NCBI GenBank assembly: GCA_036510875.1
Contig: DATCDE010000188.1
Span: 1-36,556 of the forward strand
Reading direction: 5' to 3'
Length of the DNA stretch: 36,556 bases
From: Actinomycetes bacterium
Lineage (GTDB): Bacteria > Actinomycetota > Actinomycetes > Prado026
The notes under the pieces are model-generated. The model was given only the letters and a program-made list of their open reading frames with translations. It was not told the DNA's origin and ran no database searches. A program made the position numbers and the translations under genes. Each line of letters begins with the position of its first letter. Positions within the stretch are counted from its first letter, which is position 1. Below are positions 11,466 to 20,089 of the stretch, one piece after another.

Positions 11466-12353
11466 ATGGACACCAAGCCCATGGAGAAGAGACGGCTCGG
11501 CCGGCTGGGCCATGAGAGCACGGTCCTCATTTTCGGCGCCGCGGCGCTGGCGGAGGTCGACCAGGACACCGCGGACGCCTCGGTGACGGAGGCGCTCGAC
11601 GCGGGCATCAACCACTTCGACGTGGCGGCGTCCTACGGCGACGCTGAGCTGCGGCTGGGGCCCTGGACCTCGCAGTTCGGCCCCGACGTGTTCCTGGCCA
11701 CCAAGACCGGGGAGCGCGCCGCGGAGGACGCCTGGCGGGAGATCAACGCCTCGCTCGAGCGGCTCAACGTGGACCGAGTCGACCTGATCCAGCTGCACGC
11801 CGTGGGCGACCTGGCCGACCTGGACCGGGCCACCGGCCCGGGCGGTGCCCTCGAGGCCGCCGTCCGGGCCCGCGACGAGGGCCTGGTCGGCGGCATCGGC
11901 ATCACCGGGCACGGCCACGACGCGCCGGCCACCCATCGGGAGGCACTGCGCCGGTTCCCGTTCGACACCGTGATCACGCCGTGGAGCTACCTGCTGGCCG
12001 CACGCCCTGGGTACCGCGAGGACTTCGCCGGGCTGCGGGACGAGTGCAGCCGCCAGGACATCGGGCTGATGACGATCAAGACCGTGGCCCGGCGCAACTG
12101 GCCCGAGGGCAACGACCAGTCCTACGCGACCTGGTACGAGCCGTGGGACGACCCCGAGCACATCGACGCGGCCGTGGCGTTCGCGCTGCGGCAGGACGGC
12201 GTCACCGGGATCCCCACCCCCGGTGACGTCCGGCTGCTGGGCCGGGTCATCGCGGCCGAGCAGCGCGCGGCCTCGATGACCGACGAGGAGATCGACGCGG
12301 TGCTGTCCCGCGCGCCGGATTACACCTCGCCGTTCCTACGGATGCCCTGGTAG
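11466..12353 (+). CDS. Aldo/keto reductase
   Basis: A 295-residue NAD(P)H-dependent oxidoreductase of the aldo/keto reductase superfamily. The catalytic tetrad is complete: D52 (INHFDVA), Y57 (SYGDAE), K80 (LATKTGER) and H111 (IQLHAVG). The C-terminal half keeps the usual TIM-barrel order but ends early, without the long substrate loop of larger family members. The start is either M1 (11466) or M6 (11481). Neither has a Shine-Dalgarno; a CAGGCT hexamer lies 6 bases before M1 and fits a leaderless message. It is divergent from the nitroreductase lipoprotein and stops 4 bases before the convergent pheT stop. The substrate cannot be assigned. Confidence 0.9.
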   Translation: MDTKPMEKRRLGRLGHESTVLIFGAAALAEVDQDTADASVTEALDAGINHFDVAASYGDAELRLGPWTSQFGPDVFLATKTGERAAEDAWREINASLERLNVDRVDLIQLHAVGDLADLDRATGPGGALEAAVRARDEGLVGGIGITGHGHDAPATHREALRRFPFDTVITPWSYLLAARPGYREDFAGLRDECSRQDIGLMTIKTVARRNWPEGNDQSYATWYEPWDDPEHIDAAVAFALRQDGVTGIPTPGDVRLLGRVIAAEQRAASMTDEEIDAVLSRAPDYTSPFLRMPW

Positions 12354-12357
12354 GTCC

Positions 12358-14862
12358 TCAGCCGGTGCGCTGGACGGCGCCGACGCGGGCCGCGGCCTCG
12401 GCCACGGCTGCGTCGCGCGCCGCCGAGGCCTCCTCGGCGGTGAGCGTGCGGTCCGGTGCGCGCAGCCGCAGGGTGAAGGCCAGCGACTTGCTGCCCTCCC
12501 CCACCTGCGTGCCGGTGTAGACGTCGAACAGCCGCAGGTCCTCCAGCAGCGGCCCGGCGCCGGCGCGCAGCGCGGCGTCCACCTCGGCCGCCGGGACGGC
12601 GGCGCCGACGACCAGGGCGACGTCCTGGGTGGCCAGCGGGAACGTGGACACGGCCGGCGCCTGGTCGACCGGCTCGGCGAAGCCGACCAGGTCGCGCAGG
12701 CTCAGCTCCATGGCGCAGGTCCGCGGCGGCAGCTCGAGCGCCGCGCACACGCGGGGGTGCAGCTCGCCCGCGTAGCCCACGACGACCTCGCTGCCGGGCT
12801 CGCCCAGCACCAGCTCGGCGCAGCGGCCCGGGTGCCAGGGGGCGACCTGCGCGGCCCGGACCCGGGCCGGCACGTCGACCGCGTCGGCGGCGATCCGGGC
12901 TGCCTCGACGGCGTCCGCCCAGGTGGCCGCGCGCCCAGTACCCCACCAGCCGGCGCGCTTGACGTCGCCGGTCAGCACGACCGCGAGGTGCACCGGCTGG
13001 TCCGGCAGCGCCGCGTCGAGGGCGGCCAGCTCGGCGTCCGCGGGCCGGCGGTCGACGGCCGGGCGCGGCATGGTCGGCCGCGGCCCGTCCGCGGGCTGGA
13101 ACACCCGGCCGGTCTCGAACAGGGTCAGGTCGGGGAACCCGCGGCCCACGTTGCGCCGGGCCGCAGCCAGCAGCCCCGGCAGCAGCGTGGTGCGCAGCAG
13201 CGGCTCGGTGTCGGACAGCGGGTTGGCCAGCCGCAGGGCGCGCCTTCGGCTGTCATTGGCGGTCAGGCCGAGCTGGCCGAATGCGGCCTCCCCCATGAAC
13301 GGGTAGCTGAGGACCTCGACGTACCCGGCTCCGGCCAGCGCCCGCGACACGGCGACGGTGTGCCGCTGCGGCAGCGAGGTCCCGCTGGTCGCTGGCACCC
13401 GGGGCAGCACCGACGGGATGGCCTCGTAGCCGTGCAGCCGGAGCACCTCCTCGACCAGGTCGGCCGGGTCGAGGAGGTCCGGCCGCCAGGACGGCGGGGT
13501 CACGTGGGCCTGGTTGTCGTCGCGCACCTGCACGGCGCAGCCCACGGCCTCCAGCCGGGTGACCACCTCGGACGCCGCGATCTCGAAACCGGCCAGCCGA
13601 GTGGGGTAGGCCAGGTCGAGCCGCACCGGTGCACCGGGTGCTCGTAGGTCAACGTCGGTGCCACCCGGCTCGGCGGTGCCGCCGGCCAGGGTCACGAGCA
13701 GCTCGACCACCCGGTCGGCCGCCGCCGGGGCGAGCCCGTCGTCCACCCCGCGCTCGAACCGACGGGAGGCCTCGCTCGGCAGCTTGTGCCGGCGGGCCGC
13801 CCTGGCGATGACCGACGGGATGAAGTGGGCGGCCTCGACGACGATGTCGGTGGTGCCCTCGTGCAGCTCGGTCGAGGCGCCGCCCATGACGCCGGCCACG
13901 CCGATCGGCCCCGAGGCGTCGGTGATGAGCAGGTCGTCGGCGTCCAGCGTGCGCCGGGTGCCGTCGAGGGTCTCCAGGGTTCCCCCCGCCGCGGCCCGGC
14001 GGACGACGATCGGGCCGCTGAGCCGGTCCGCGTCGTAGCCGTGGAGCGGGTGGCCCAGCTCGAGCATCACGTAGTTGGTGATGTCGACCGCGAGTGAGAT
14101 CGGCCGCATCCCGGCCAGGGTGAGCCGGGTGCGCAGCCACAGCGGCGACGCCGCGGCCGGGTCGATGCCCCGCACCGTGCGGGCCACGAAACGGTCGCAG
14201 CCGGTCGGGTCGTCGATGCGCACCGGCCACCCCCGCCCGTCGGCGGCCGGCACCTCACGGTCGGCCGGGTCGCGGAACGGGACGCCGAAGGCGGTGGCCG
14301 CCTCGCGCGCGACACCGCGCACCGACAGGCAGTAGCCGCGGTCCGGGGTGACCGCGATGTCGAGGATGGCGTCCGGCAGGCCGAGCACCGGGCGGGCGTC
14401 GTCCCCCGGCCGCGCCCCGCGCAGGTCGGCCTCCGAGAGCACCAGGATGCCGTCGTGCTCCTCCCCGATCCCCAGCTCGCGGACCGAGCAGATCATCCCG
14501 TCGGAGACGTGCCCGTAGGTGCGGCGCGCAGCGATGGCGAAGCCGCCCGGCAGCACGCTGCCCGGCAGGGCCACCACGACGGGCGCGCCGACGGGGAAGT
14601 TGCGGGCCCCGCAGACGATGCCCTGCGGTTCGGACGCGCCGACGTCGACCTGGCACCAGCGGATGGTCTTGCCGTTGGACTGCGGCTCCTCGACGTACTC
14701 GAGCACCCGACCCACGACGAGCGGGCCGGTGAGGCCGGCCCCCACCTCGTGCACGGTCTCGACCTCGAGGCCGGCGCGGAGCAGACCGGCCGCCAGCTCG
14801 CGGGGGGTGAGCGCGTCGGGCAGCGCCGCGTACTCGCGCAGCCAGGACACCGGGGCGCGCAT
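12358..14862 (-). CDS. pheT: Phenylalanyl-tRNA synthetase beta subunit
   Basis: The 834-residue beta chain of the alpha2-beta2 enzyme that charges tRNA-Phe. Domain order is N-terminal EMAP-type tRNA-binding domain (about 40-150), B3/B4 editing region, B5 domain, a catalytic-like core, and the C-terminal ferredoxin-fold anticodon-binding domain (about 740-834, beginning [15 protein letters not shown]). The ATG at 14862 shares one base with the pheS stop (TGATG), a termination-reinitiation junction; extensions further upstream run antisense-like through pheS. It is the last gene of the infC-pheT operon and converges on the aldo/keto reductase with 4 bases between stops. Confidence 0.97.
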   Translation of the reverse strand: MRAPVSWLREYAALPDALTPRELAAGLLRAGLEVETVHEVGAGLTGPLVVGRVLEYVEEPQSNGKTIRWCQVDVGASEPQGIVCGARNFPVGAPVVVALPGSVLPGGFAIAARRTYGHVSDGMICSVRELGIGEEHDGILVLSEADLRGARPGDDARPVLGLPDAILDIAVTPDRGYCLSVRGVAREAATAFGVPFRDPADREVPAADGRGWPVRIDDPTGCDRFVARTVRGIDPAAASPLWLRTRLTLAGMRPISLAVDITNYVMLELGHPLHGYDADRLSGPIVVRRAAAGGTLETLDGTRRTLDADDLLITDASGPIGVAGVMGGASTELHEGTTDIVVEAAHFIPSVIARAARRHKLPSEASRRFERGVDDGLAPAAADRVVELLVTLAGGTAEPGGTDVDLRAPGAPVRLDLAYPTRLAGFEIAASEVVTRLEAVGCAVQVRDDNQAHVTPPSWRPDLLDPADLVEEVLRLHGYEAIPSVLPRVPATSGTSLPQRHTVAVSRALAGAGYVEVLSYPFMGEAAFGQLGLTANDSRRRALRLANPLSDTEPLLRTTLLPGLLAAARRNVGRGFPDLTLFETGRVFQPADGPRPTMPRPAVDRRPADAELAALDAALPDQPVHLAVVLTGDVKRAGWWGTGRAATWADAVEAARIAADAVDVPARVRAAQVAPWHPGRCAELVLGEPGSEVVVGYAGELHPRVCAALELPPRTCAMELSLRDLVGFAEPVDQAPAVSTFPLATQDVALVVGAAVPAAEVDAALRAGAGPLLEDLRLFDVYTGTQVGEGSKSLAFTLRLRAPDRTLTAEEASAARDAAVAEAAARVGAVQRTG

Positions 14863-15974
14863 CAGACCTCCATGCCGAACGGAAGGGTGAACCTGATGTC
14901 CCCCTCGACCATGTCCCGCATGTCCTGCACGCCGTGCCGGAACATCAGGGTGCGCTCGATGCCCATGCCGAAGGCGAAGCCGGTGTAGCGCTGCGGGTCG
15001 ATGCCGCAGGCCACGAGCACCCGCGGGTTGACCATGCCGCAGCCGCCCCACTCGATCCAGCCCTCGGAGGAGCAGGTGCGGCACGGCCGGTCCGGGTTGC
15101 CCACGGACGCCCCACGGCAGACGAAGCACTCGAGGTCGACCTCGGCCGACGGCTCGGTGAACGGGAAGTACGACGGCCGCAGCCGGGTCACGATGCCCTC
15201 GCCGAACATGGACGACGCGAAGTGGTCGAGGGTGCCCTTGAGGTGGGCCATGGTGATGCCCTCGTCGACCACGAGACCCTCGACCTGGCTGAACACCGGC
15301 GTGTGGGTGGCGTCCAGCTCGTCGGTGCGGAAGGTTCGCCCGGGACAGATCACGTAGATCGGTGGCTCGCGCTTTTCGAGCATCACCCGGGCCTGCACCG
15401 GCGACGTGTGCGTGCGCAGGACGAGGCCGGAGTCCGGCGACTCGACGTAGAACGTGTCCTGCATGGTGCGGGCCGGGTGGTCCGGCCCGATGTTCAGCGC
15501 GTCGAAGTTGAGCCACTCCGCCTCCACCTCAGGGCCGTCGGCCACCTCGTAGCCGAGCCCGACGAACACCTCGGTGATCCGCTCGACGATGGTGGTCAGC
15601 GGGTGCCGGGCGCCGCGGGGCTCACGGTCCCACGGGAGGGTGACGTCGACGGCCTCCTCGACGAGCACGCGGGCGTCCCGCTCGGCCTCCAGCACCTGCT
15701 GTCGCCCCTCCAGCGCGGCCCGGACGGCGGTGCGGGCTTCGCCGACCCGCTTGCCGGCGTCCACCTTCGCAGCCGGGGGCAGCGCGCCGATCTCCCGGTT
15801 GGCCAGCGCAAGCGGGGACCGGTCGCCCGCGTGGGCCAGCCGGACCTCCTTGAGCGCGTCCAGGTCGGGGGCGGCCGCGACAGCAGCGAGCGCCTCGTCG
15901 CGCATCCGCTGCACCTCGTCCGGGTGCAGCACGGTGACTTCGACGGGGTCGAAGGATGAGTTCGGGGCGGACAT
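14862..15974 (-). CDS. pheS: Phenylalanyl-tRNA synthetase alpha subunit
   Basis: The 370-residue catalytic class II subunit. The N-terminal coiled-coil arm (about 20-90) is followed by the class II core with [16 protein letters not shown] (motif 2 region) and [13 protein letters not shown] (motif 3). I choose the ATG at 15974 ([13 protein letters not shown]) because actinobacterial homologues begin this way and AAAGGA lies 11 bases upstream; a start four codons earlier (15986) is possible. A -10-like TAGACT at 16014-16019 (minus strand), about 40 bases before the start, could give an internal promoter, although no clear -35 is visible. It overlaps pheT by one base. Confidence 0.97.
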   Translation of the reverse strand: MSAPNSSFDPVEVTVLHPDEVQRMRDEALAAVAAAPDLDALKEVRLAHAGDRSPLALANREIGALPPAAKVDAGKRVGEARTAVRAALEGRQQVLEAERDARVLVEEAVDVTLPWDREPRGARHPLTTIVERITEVFVGLGYEVADGPEVEAEWLNFDALNIGPDHPARTMQDTFYVESPDSGLVLRTHTSPVQARVMLEKREPPIYVICPGRTFRTDELDATHTPVFSQVEGLVVDEGITMAHLKGTLDHFASSMFGEGIVTRLRPSYFPFTEPSAEVDLECFVCRGASVGNPDRPCRTCSSEGWIEWGGCGMVNPRVLVACGIDPQRYTGFAFGMGIERTLMFRHGVQDMRDMVEGDIRFTLPFGMEV

Positions 15975-16055
15975 CGACGCAGGCATCCTTTGCGCGCTCG
16001 GGGGACCCGCGTGAGTCTAGGCGGCGTCCGTGGTCGGGTGCCGCCGGGTTTGTCG

Positions 16056-17108
16056 TCAGGCGGCGTCCCCGGGCGGCCCCGGGGGCAGGACGACGCGGAA
16101 CCGGGCCCCGGCGCCCGGCGCCCGGTCCACCGCGATGGTGCCGCCGTGCGCCTGGACCAGCCCCTTGATGATGTACAGGCCCAGCCCGGTGCCGCCACGG
16201 CCGCCACCCCGCCAGAACTTGGTGAAGACCAGGTCGACCTGCTGCGGATCGATGCCCTCGCCCTCGTCCCAGACGGTGAGCGCGGTGCCGACCGGGTCGG
16301 GCTCCACAGCCACGTGCACGGTGCCGGACCCGTGCCGGACGGCGTTCTCCAGCAGGTTGGCCAGCACCTGGTCGACCTTGTCGGCGTCCGCCCAGGTCTC
16401 CGGCAGCGGACCGCGGACGGCGACGTCGAAGCGCTCGCCGGAGTCGCCACGGGCCTGACGGGAGGCGACCAGCCGCTGGATGGCAGCCGGGATGTCGACC
16501 AGCTGGCGGCGCACCTGCAGCCGCCCGGAGTCGATCCGGGCGATGTCCAGCAGCTCGGTGATCAGCCGGGTGATCCGGTCCGCGTCGGCCTCGACGGTCT
16601 CCAGCATCAGCTTGCGCTGCTCGTCGGTGAAGCGGTCCCACTTGGCCAGCAGGGTGGCGGTGAACCCCTTCACCGAGGTCAGTGGGGAGCGCAGCTCGTG
16701 GGCCACCGTCGCCACCAGCTCGGCCCCCTCGCGCTCGAGCCGGTCCCGGGCCGAGGCGGCTCGCAGCGAGGCCACCACGGCGGTGACCGCCGTAGTGGGG
16801 CCGCCGTCACGCACGTACCGGGCGGTGACCAGCAGCTGGCCGCCGCCGGGCAGCGCCAGGGCGGACTCCGGGTGGCCGGTCGTGGTGGACAGCGCCCGGT
16901 AAGGGTCGACGCAGTCCCACCAGCCACGCCCCCGCGAGTCGAGCAGCGGGAGTGCATCACCGAGTCGGCGTCCGAGAACGGTGGCGCTGGGCAGTCCGGT
17001 CAGCCGCTCGGCCGCCCGGTTGAACACGACGACGTACCCATCGGAGTCCGCGACGACCAGCCCGTCGGGCAGGTCGTCGTACGTCGCGGGCCGGTCGGGT
17101 GCCCCCAT
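16056..17108 (-). CDS. Soluble PAS-domain sensor histidine kinase
   Basis: This 350-residue cytoplasmic kinase has a PAS domain (about 10-100, beginning DDLPDGLVVADSDGYVV), a dimerisation/phosphoacceptor helix with H137 in VAHELRSPLTSVKGF, and an ATPase domain with N box NLLENAVRHG (251-260), DEGEGID (281-287) and GGTGLGLYI (305-313). No membrane segment is seen, so it must sense an internal signal. No response regulator is adjacent. It lies between the rRNA methyltransferase and pheS in the translation operon, a place where an orphan kinase also occurs in Streptomyces as I recall it. The ATG at 17108 has TAGGGT 7 bases upstream and no Shine-Dalgarno, suggesting its own leaderless transcript. 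Confidence 0.9.
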   Translation of the reverse strand: MGAPDRPATYDDLPDGLVVADSDGYVVVFNRAAERLTGLPSATVLGRRLGDALPLLDSRGRGWWDCVDPYRALSTTTGHPESALALPGGGQLLVTARYVRDGGPTTAVTAVVASLRAASARDRLEREGAELVATVAHELRSPLTSVKGFTATLLAKWDRFTDEQRKLMLETVEADADRITRLITELLDIARIDSGRLQVRRQLVDIPAAIQRLVASRQARGDSGERFDVAVRGPLPETWADADKVDQVLANLLENAVRHGSGTVHVAVEPDPVGTALTVWDEGEGIDPQQVDLVFTKFWRGGGRGGTGLGLYIIKGLVQAHGGTIAVDRAPGAGARFRVVLPPGPPGDAA

Positions 17109-17115
17109 GGCGCCG

Positions 17116-17121
17116 ACCCTA
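17116..17121 (-). promoter_or_regulatory. Predicted -10 (TAGGGT) for leaderless histidine kinase mRNA
   Basis: TAGGGT on the minus strand lies exactly 7 bases before the ATG of the PAS kinase, with no Shine-Dalgarno between. This is the geometry of actinobacterial leaderless promoters (TANNNT, then start codon). The same bases read on the plus strand (GACCCT, 17115-17120) lie 6 bases before the GTG of the small open frame at 17127. Confidence 0.5.
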
Positions 17122-17126
17122 GCGGT

Positions 17127-17267
17127 GTGCGCGGCGGGGTTCGACTGGGACCGTCGCGGTCGTCCCTGCGTCTGGACGCAGCCGCCGCACTGGCCGCCGG
17201 CACCCTGGTCTACGACCAGCTCGGTGCCATCCTCCACGCCGTACGTACCCTGCCCCCCGGACTCTGA
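17127..17267 (+). CDS. Possible small protein, 46 residues
   Basis: A GTG-started frame fills most of the 161-base gap between the PAS kinase and the rRNA methyltransferase and stops 2 bases before the latter's end. The product has a charged N-terminus and a hydrophobic, helix-like C-terminal half (AAAALAAGTLVYDQLGAILH). Third positions are mostly but not overwhelmingly G/C, weaker than neighbours. GACCCT lies exactly 6 bases before the GTG, the same spacing as other predicted leaderless starts here. There is no Shine-Dalgarno. I do not recognise the sequence; it may be chance coding. Confidence 0.3.
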   Translation: MRGGVRLGPSRSSLRLDAAAALAAGTLVYDQLGAILHAVRTLPPGL

Positions 17268-17269
17268 GC

Positions 17270-18109
17270 TCAGGCGGTGGGATCCGGTTGCGGCCGGCGC
17301 TGCGCGCGGGCCGAGGCGTACAAGCAGACCGCAGCGGCGGTGGCCAGGTTGAGGCTCTCGGCGCGGCCGTGGATGGGCACGCGCACGATGTGGTCGGCGA
17401 GCGCCGCCACCTCGGGTGGGAGGCCCCATGCCTCGTTGCCGAAGATCCAGGCGGTGGGGGCGGTGAGCAGGCCGTCGTCCGCGGCCTCATCGAGGTCACG
17501 GCTGCCGGCGCTGTCGGCGGCCAGTACCTGCAGGCCCGCCGCGCGCAGCCCGGCGACGACCTCCTCGACCGCGACGCCGGCCACCAGCGGCAGGTGGAAC
17601 AGGCAGCCGGCCGAGGCACGCACGCACTTGCCGTTGTAGGGGTCCACGCTCGCCGAGGTGAGGACGACAGCGTCGGCTCCGGCCGCGTCCGCCGCGCGCA
17701 CCACGGTGCCCGCGTTTCCCGGGTCACGGACCTGGGCCAGCACCGCCACCAACCGCGGCTGGGCGGCGAGCGCCTGGGCGAGCGGCACGTCGAGCAGGTC
17801 GCACACCGCCACGATGCCCTGCGGGGTCACCGTCTGGCTGAGCCCGGCCAGCATGTCGGCGCCCAGCCGGTGCACCGGGATGCCGCGGCCCTCGGCGGTG
17901 CGGACCAGCTCGGGGTTGCGCGCCTCGGCGTCCGGGCTGACGAACAGCTCACGCACGCCGGAAGCCGACTCCGGCGCGAGCGCCTCACGGACCGCCTGCG
18001 GACCCTCGGCGAGGAACGCGCGGTCCCGCTCCCGGAAGGAGCGCTTGAGAAGCCGACGGGCCGCGGTCACCCGCTGGTGCGGGGACCGCGGCCCGGTGCC
18101 GGCCGTCAT
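17270..18109 (-). CDS. SpoU/TrmH-family rRNA 2'-O-methyltransferase
   Basis: A 279-residue SPOUT-fold enzyme that methylates ribose 2'-OH in RNA with S-adenosylmethionine. The three knot motifs are clear: QVRDPGNAGTVVRAADAAGA (motif 1), IFGNEAWGLP (motif 2) and VPIHGRAESLNLATAAAV (motif 3). The N-terminal substrate-binding domain (about 10-105) is of the RlmB/TsnR type. It sits directly after rplT (25 bases), in the translation operon. The target is most likely 23S rRNA, but the exact nucleotide cannot be read from sequence; related proteins include thiostrepton-type resistance methylases, for which nothing here gives specific support. Confidence 0.93.
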   Translation of the reverse strand: MTAGTGPRSPHQRVTAARRLLKRSFRERDRAFLAEGPQAVREALAPESASGVRELFVSPDAEARNPELVRTAEGRGIPVHRLGADMLAGLSQTVTPQGIVAVCDLLDVPLAQALAAQPRLVAVLAQVRDPGNAGTVVRAADAAGADAVVLTSASVDPYNGKCVRASAGCLFHLPLVAGVAVEEVVAGLRAAGLQVLAADSAGSRDLDEAADDGLLTAPTAWIFGNEAWGLPPEVAALADHIVRVPIHGRAESLNLATAAAVCLYASARAQRRPQPDPTA

Positions 18110-18134
18110 CGGCCTGACGTCACGAGCGACAGCC

Positions 18135-18515
18135 TCAGGCTGCCGGAGCGTTCCGGTCGGCCGGCAGCGCAGCGCGCGCCACCTCGACGAGGGTGCTGAA
18201 CGCCGCGGCGTCGTTGACCGCGAGCTCGGCCAGCATCCGCCGGTCGACCTCGACGTCGGCCGCCTTCAGACCCTGGATGAACCGGTTGTACGTCATGTCG
18301 TTCGCGCGGGCCGCCGCGTTGATGCGGGTGATCCACAGCTGCCGGAAGTCGCCCTTGCGCTTCTTCCGGTCGCGGTAGCTGTAGACCATGGAGTGGGTGA
18401 CCTGCTCCTTGGCCTTGCGGTACAGGCGGGACCGCTGACCGCGGTACCCGCTTGCGCGCTCGAGCATGTCCCGGCGCTTCTTCTGGGCGTTGACCGCCCT
18501 CTTCACGCGTGCCAC
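18135..18515 (-). CDS. rplT: 50S ribosomal protein L20
   Basis: The 126-residue protein binds 23S rRNA early in large-subunit assembly. The family N-terminus [14 protein letters not shown] and the block [13 protein letters not shown] are clear. The GTG start at 18515 is preceded by AAGGAG with a 6-base spacer and gives a standard length; upstream in-frame sequence belongs to the intergenic region and rpmI. In other bacteria L20 feeds back on infC-rpmI-rplT through the leader RNA; the long structured leader before infC makes similar control possible. Confidence 0.99.
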   Translation of the reverse strand: MARVKRAVNAQKKRRDMLERASGYRGQRSRLYRKAKEQVTHSMVYSYRDRKKRKGDFRQLWITRINAAARANDMTYNRFIQGLKAADVEVDRRMLAELAVNDAAAFSTLVEVARAALPADRNAPAA

Positions 18516-18570
18516 GTGGTTCTCCTTGGTGGTGCGACGCCCAGACCGGCGCGTCAGCGTCGGGGGTTTG

Positions 18571-18765
18571 TCAGCGCCCGAGCAGGCGCTTGACCTTCTT
18601 GACATCGGCCGGAGCCGTGACGACGTCGGCTGCCAGCCGACGGGTGCGGTCGGAGCCCTTGCCCTCAAGCAGGTGCCGCCGGTTCGCCTGCTCGCGCATG
18701 ACCTTGCCGGAGCCGGTGATCCGGAACCGCTTCTTGGTCCCGCTGTGGGTCTTGTTCTTCGGCAT
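18571..18765 (-). CDS. rpmI: 50S ribosomal protein L35
   Basis: A 64-residue basic protein of the large subunit, starting [20 protein letters not shown] after the initiator methionine and ending in a lysine/arginine-rich tail. GAGGAGAAG lies ahead of the ATG. It sits between infC (67 bases upstream) and rplT (55 bases downstream), the universal bacterial order. Confidence 0.99.
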   Translation of the reverse strand: MPKNKTHSGTKKRFRITGSGKVMREQANRRHLLEGKGSDRTRRLAADVVTAPADVKKVKRLLGR

Positions 18766-18832
18766 GCCGCCGCTTCTCCTCGTCGGTTGCGGCCCCGGTC
18801 GGTGACCGGCGCGCTCGGGTGGTGCTGCTCGC

Positions 18833-19465
18833 TCAGTTCTCGGTGGCGCTCGCGGGGGTCTCGTCGACCAGGTCGTCGACCGACCCGTCCGGCTCGGCGT
18901 CGCCGCGCCGGCGCCGCTCGGCGTCCCGCCGGGCCTCCGCCTGCGCCTCGGCCTTCTTCCGGACCGGCCCCAGGACCATCACCATGTTGCGGCCGTCCTG
19001 TTTCGGCGAGGACTCCACGAACCCGAGGTCCGAGACGTCCTCCGCCAGCCGCTGCAGCAGCCGGAACCCCAGCTCGGGGCGGGACTGCTCGCGTCCGCGG
19101 AACATGATGGTGATCTTGACTTTGTCCCCGGCCTTGAGGAACCGGACGACGTGACCCTTCTTGGTCTCGTAGTCGTGCGGGTCGATCTTGGGCCGGAGCT
19201 TCATCTCCTTGATGACCGTGTTGACCTGCTTCTTGCGGTCCTCACGGGCCTTCATGGCCGACTCGTACTTGAACTTGCCGAAGTCCATGAGCTTGCAGAC
19301 CGGCGGCTTGGCCATGGGGGCCACCTCGACCAGGTCGAGGTCGGACTCCTGGGCCAGTCGCAGCGCATCCTCGATGCGCACGATGCCAACCTGCTCGCCG
19401 TTCGGACCCACGAGCCGGACCTCGGGAACGCGGATCCGGTCGTTGATGCGGGGCTCGACGCTGAT
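18833..19465 (-). CDS. infC: Translation initiation factor IF-3 (apparent AUC start)
   Basis: IF-3 binds the 30S subunit, prevents premature 50S joining and discriminates against non-canonical start codons. The N-domain begins [17 protein letters not shown] and the C-domain carries [20 protein letters not shown] and [12 protein letters not shown] 25-residue acidic tail follows. No ATG, GTG or TTG sits near the expected N-terminus; instead GAGGAGG (19470-19476) and a 4-base spacer precede an ATC codon at 19463-19465, giving ISVEPRIND and 210 residues. Rare start codons (AUU in E. coli) allow IF-3 to repress its own translation. Upstream in-frame starts run through the leader hairpin and are unlikely. 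Confidence 0.97.
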   Translation of the reverse strand: MSVEPRINDRIRVPEVRLVGPNGEQVGIVRIEDALRLAQESDLDLVEVAPMAKPPVCKLMDFGKFKYESAMKAREDRKKQVNTVIKEMKLRPKIDPHDYETKKGHVVRFLKAGDKVKITIMFRGREQSRPELGFRLLQRLAEDVSDLGFVESSPKQDGRNMVMVLGPVRKKAEAQAEARRDAERRRRGDAEPDGSVDDLVDETPASATEN

Positions 19466-19494
19466 GGGGCCTCCTCGGGTTGCGGACCGTGCCG

Positions 19495-19552
19495 ACCCCG
19501 GGAACGGGAAAGGGCCCCGTGCCTGACGCAGGCGAGGGCCCTGATCCCGGGC
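19495..19552 (-). terminator. Attenuator-like hairpin in the infC leader
   Basis: In the transcribed minus strand the arms AGGGCCC (19536-19542) and GGGCCCT (19511-19517) enclose a second stem GCCTG/CAGGC (19521-19533, loop CGT). The 3' arm is followed by TTCCCGTTCC, a short pyrimidine run. Self-complementary CCCGGG elements on both sides could extend the stem or form an alternative pairing. Position 45 bases before the infC ribosome binding site and stability suggest a transcription attenuator or translational control element for infC-rpmI-rplT. Function is inferred. Confidence 0.65.
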
Positions 19553-19707
19553 GGCGACCGGAGCCGGCCGACGGCCGGTACGGCACTGCGGGACGCCGAA
19601 ACTTCCGACGTCCGGACCGGACCCGGCGACGCTTGGGGACGTACCGGGTGGGAGGCGGGCCTCCGCTTGCGGACCGGAGCACTGACGCACCCCGATCGGT
19701 CGTCTGC

Positions 19708-19714
19708 CAGGGTA
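19708..19714. promoter_or_regulatory. Overlapping divergent -10 elements for infC and DUF1844 gene
   Basis: The plus-strand CAGGGT (19708-19713) lies 6 bases before the ATG of the DUF1844 gene, and the minus-strand TACCCT (19709-19714) would start infC transcription near 19702, giving an infC leader of about 235 bases. Neither has a convincing -35 box, so the assignment rests on the -10 hexamers and spacing. Confidence 0.35.
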
Positions 19715-19719
19715 GCAGG

Positions 19720-20082
19720 ATGAGCACCGAGGATCCGAACGGGTACACCGACGCCGCCCGCGACATCGCCGAGGTGCCGGCCGCCGAGGTGGTCTCCGCC
19801 GCCGCCCTGCACCTGATGAGCGCAGCCGCCGTCCAGTGCGGGCTGTCCGTTCCGGACGACCCGGGTGGCGCGCCGCCCGCGGACCTGGCCGAGGCCCGGA
19901 TCCTCATCGACGCCCTCGCCGGCCTGGTCACCGCGGCCGCACCGCACCTCGGCCACCACCACGCGGCCCCACTGCGAGACGGCCTGCGTAGCCTGCAGCT
20001 GGCCTTCCGCGAGGCCTCCCCCTACCCCGACCAGCCCGGTGACGGGCCCGGCGAGAAGCTCACCGGGCCCGTCTACCGTTGA
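19720..20082 (+). CDS. DUF1844 domain protein
   Basis: A 120-residue soluble protein of the DUF1844 family, recognised from the block [19 protein letters not shown] and the following region [16 protein letters not shown]. The family is common in actinobacteria beside infC, divergently oriented as here; its molecular role is not established. The ATG at 19720 has no Shine-Dalgarno but a CAGGGT hexamer 6 bases upstream. Longer frames upstream run through the infC leader and are not credible. It converges on aqpZ with 7 bases between stops. Confidence 0.88.
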   Translation: MSTEDPNGYTDAARDIAEVPAAEVVSAAALHLMSAAAVQCGLSVPDDPGGAPPADLAEARILIDALAGLVTAAAPHLGHHHAAPLRDGLRSLQLAFREASPYPDQPGDGPGEKLTGPVYR

Positions 20083-20089
20083 GCCGGAC

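Noticed and set aside
15975-16055. T-box or other tRNA-sensing leader before pheS
   Set aside because: Only 80 bases separate the kinase stop and pheS; there is no T-box consensus and no stable stem series.
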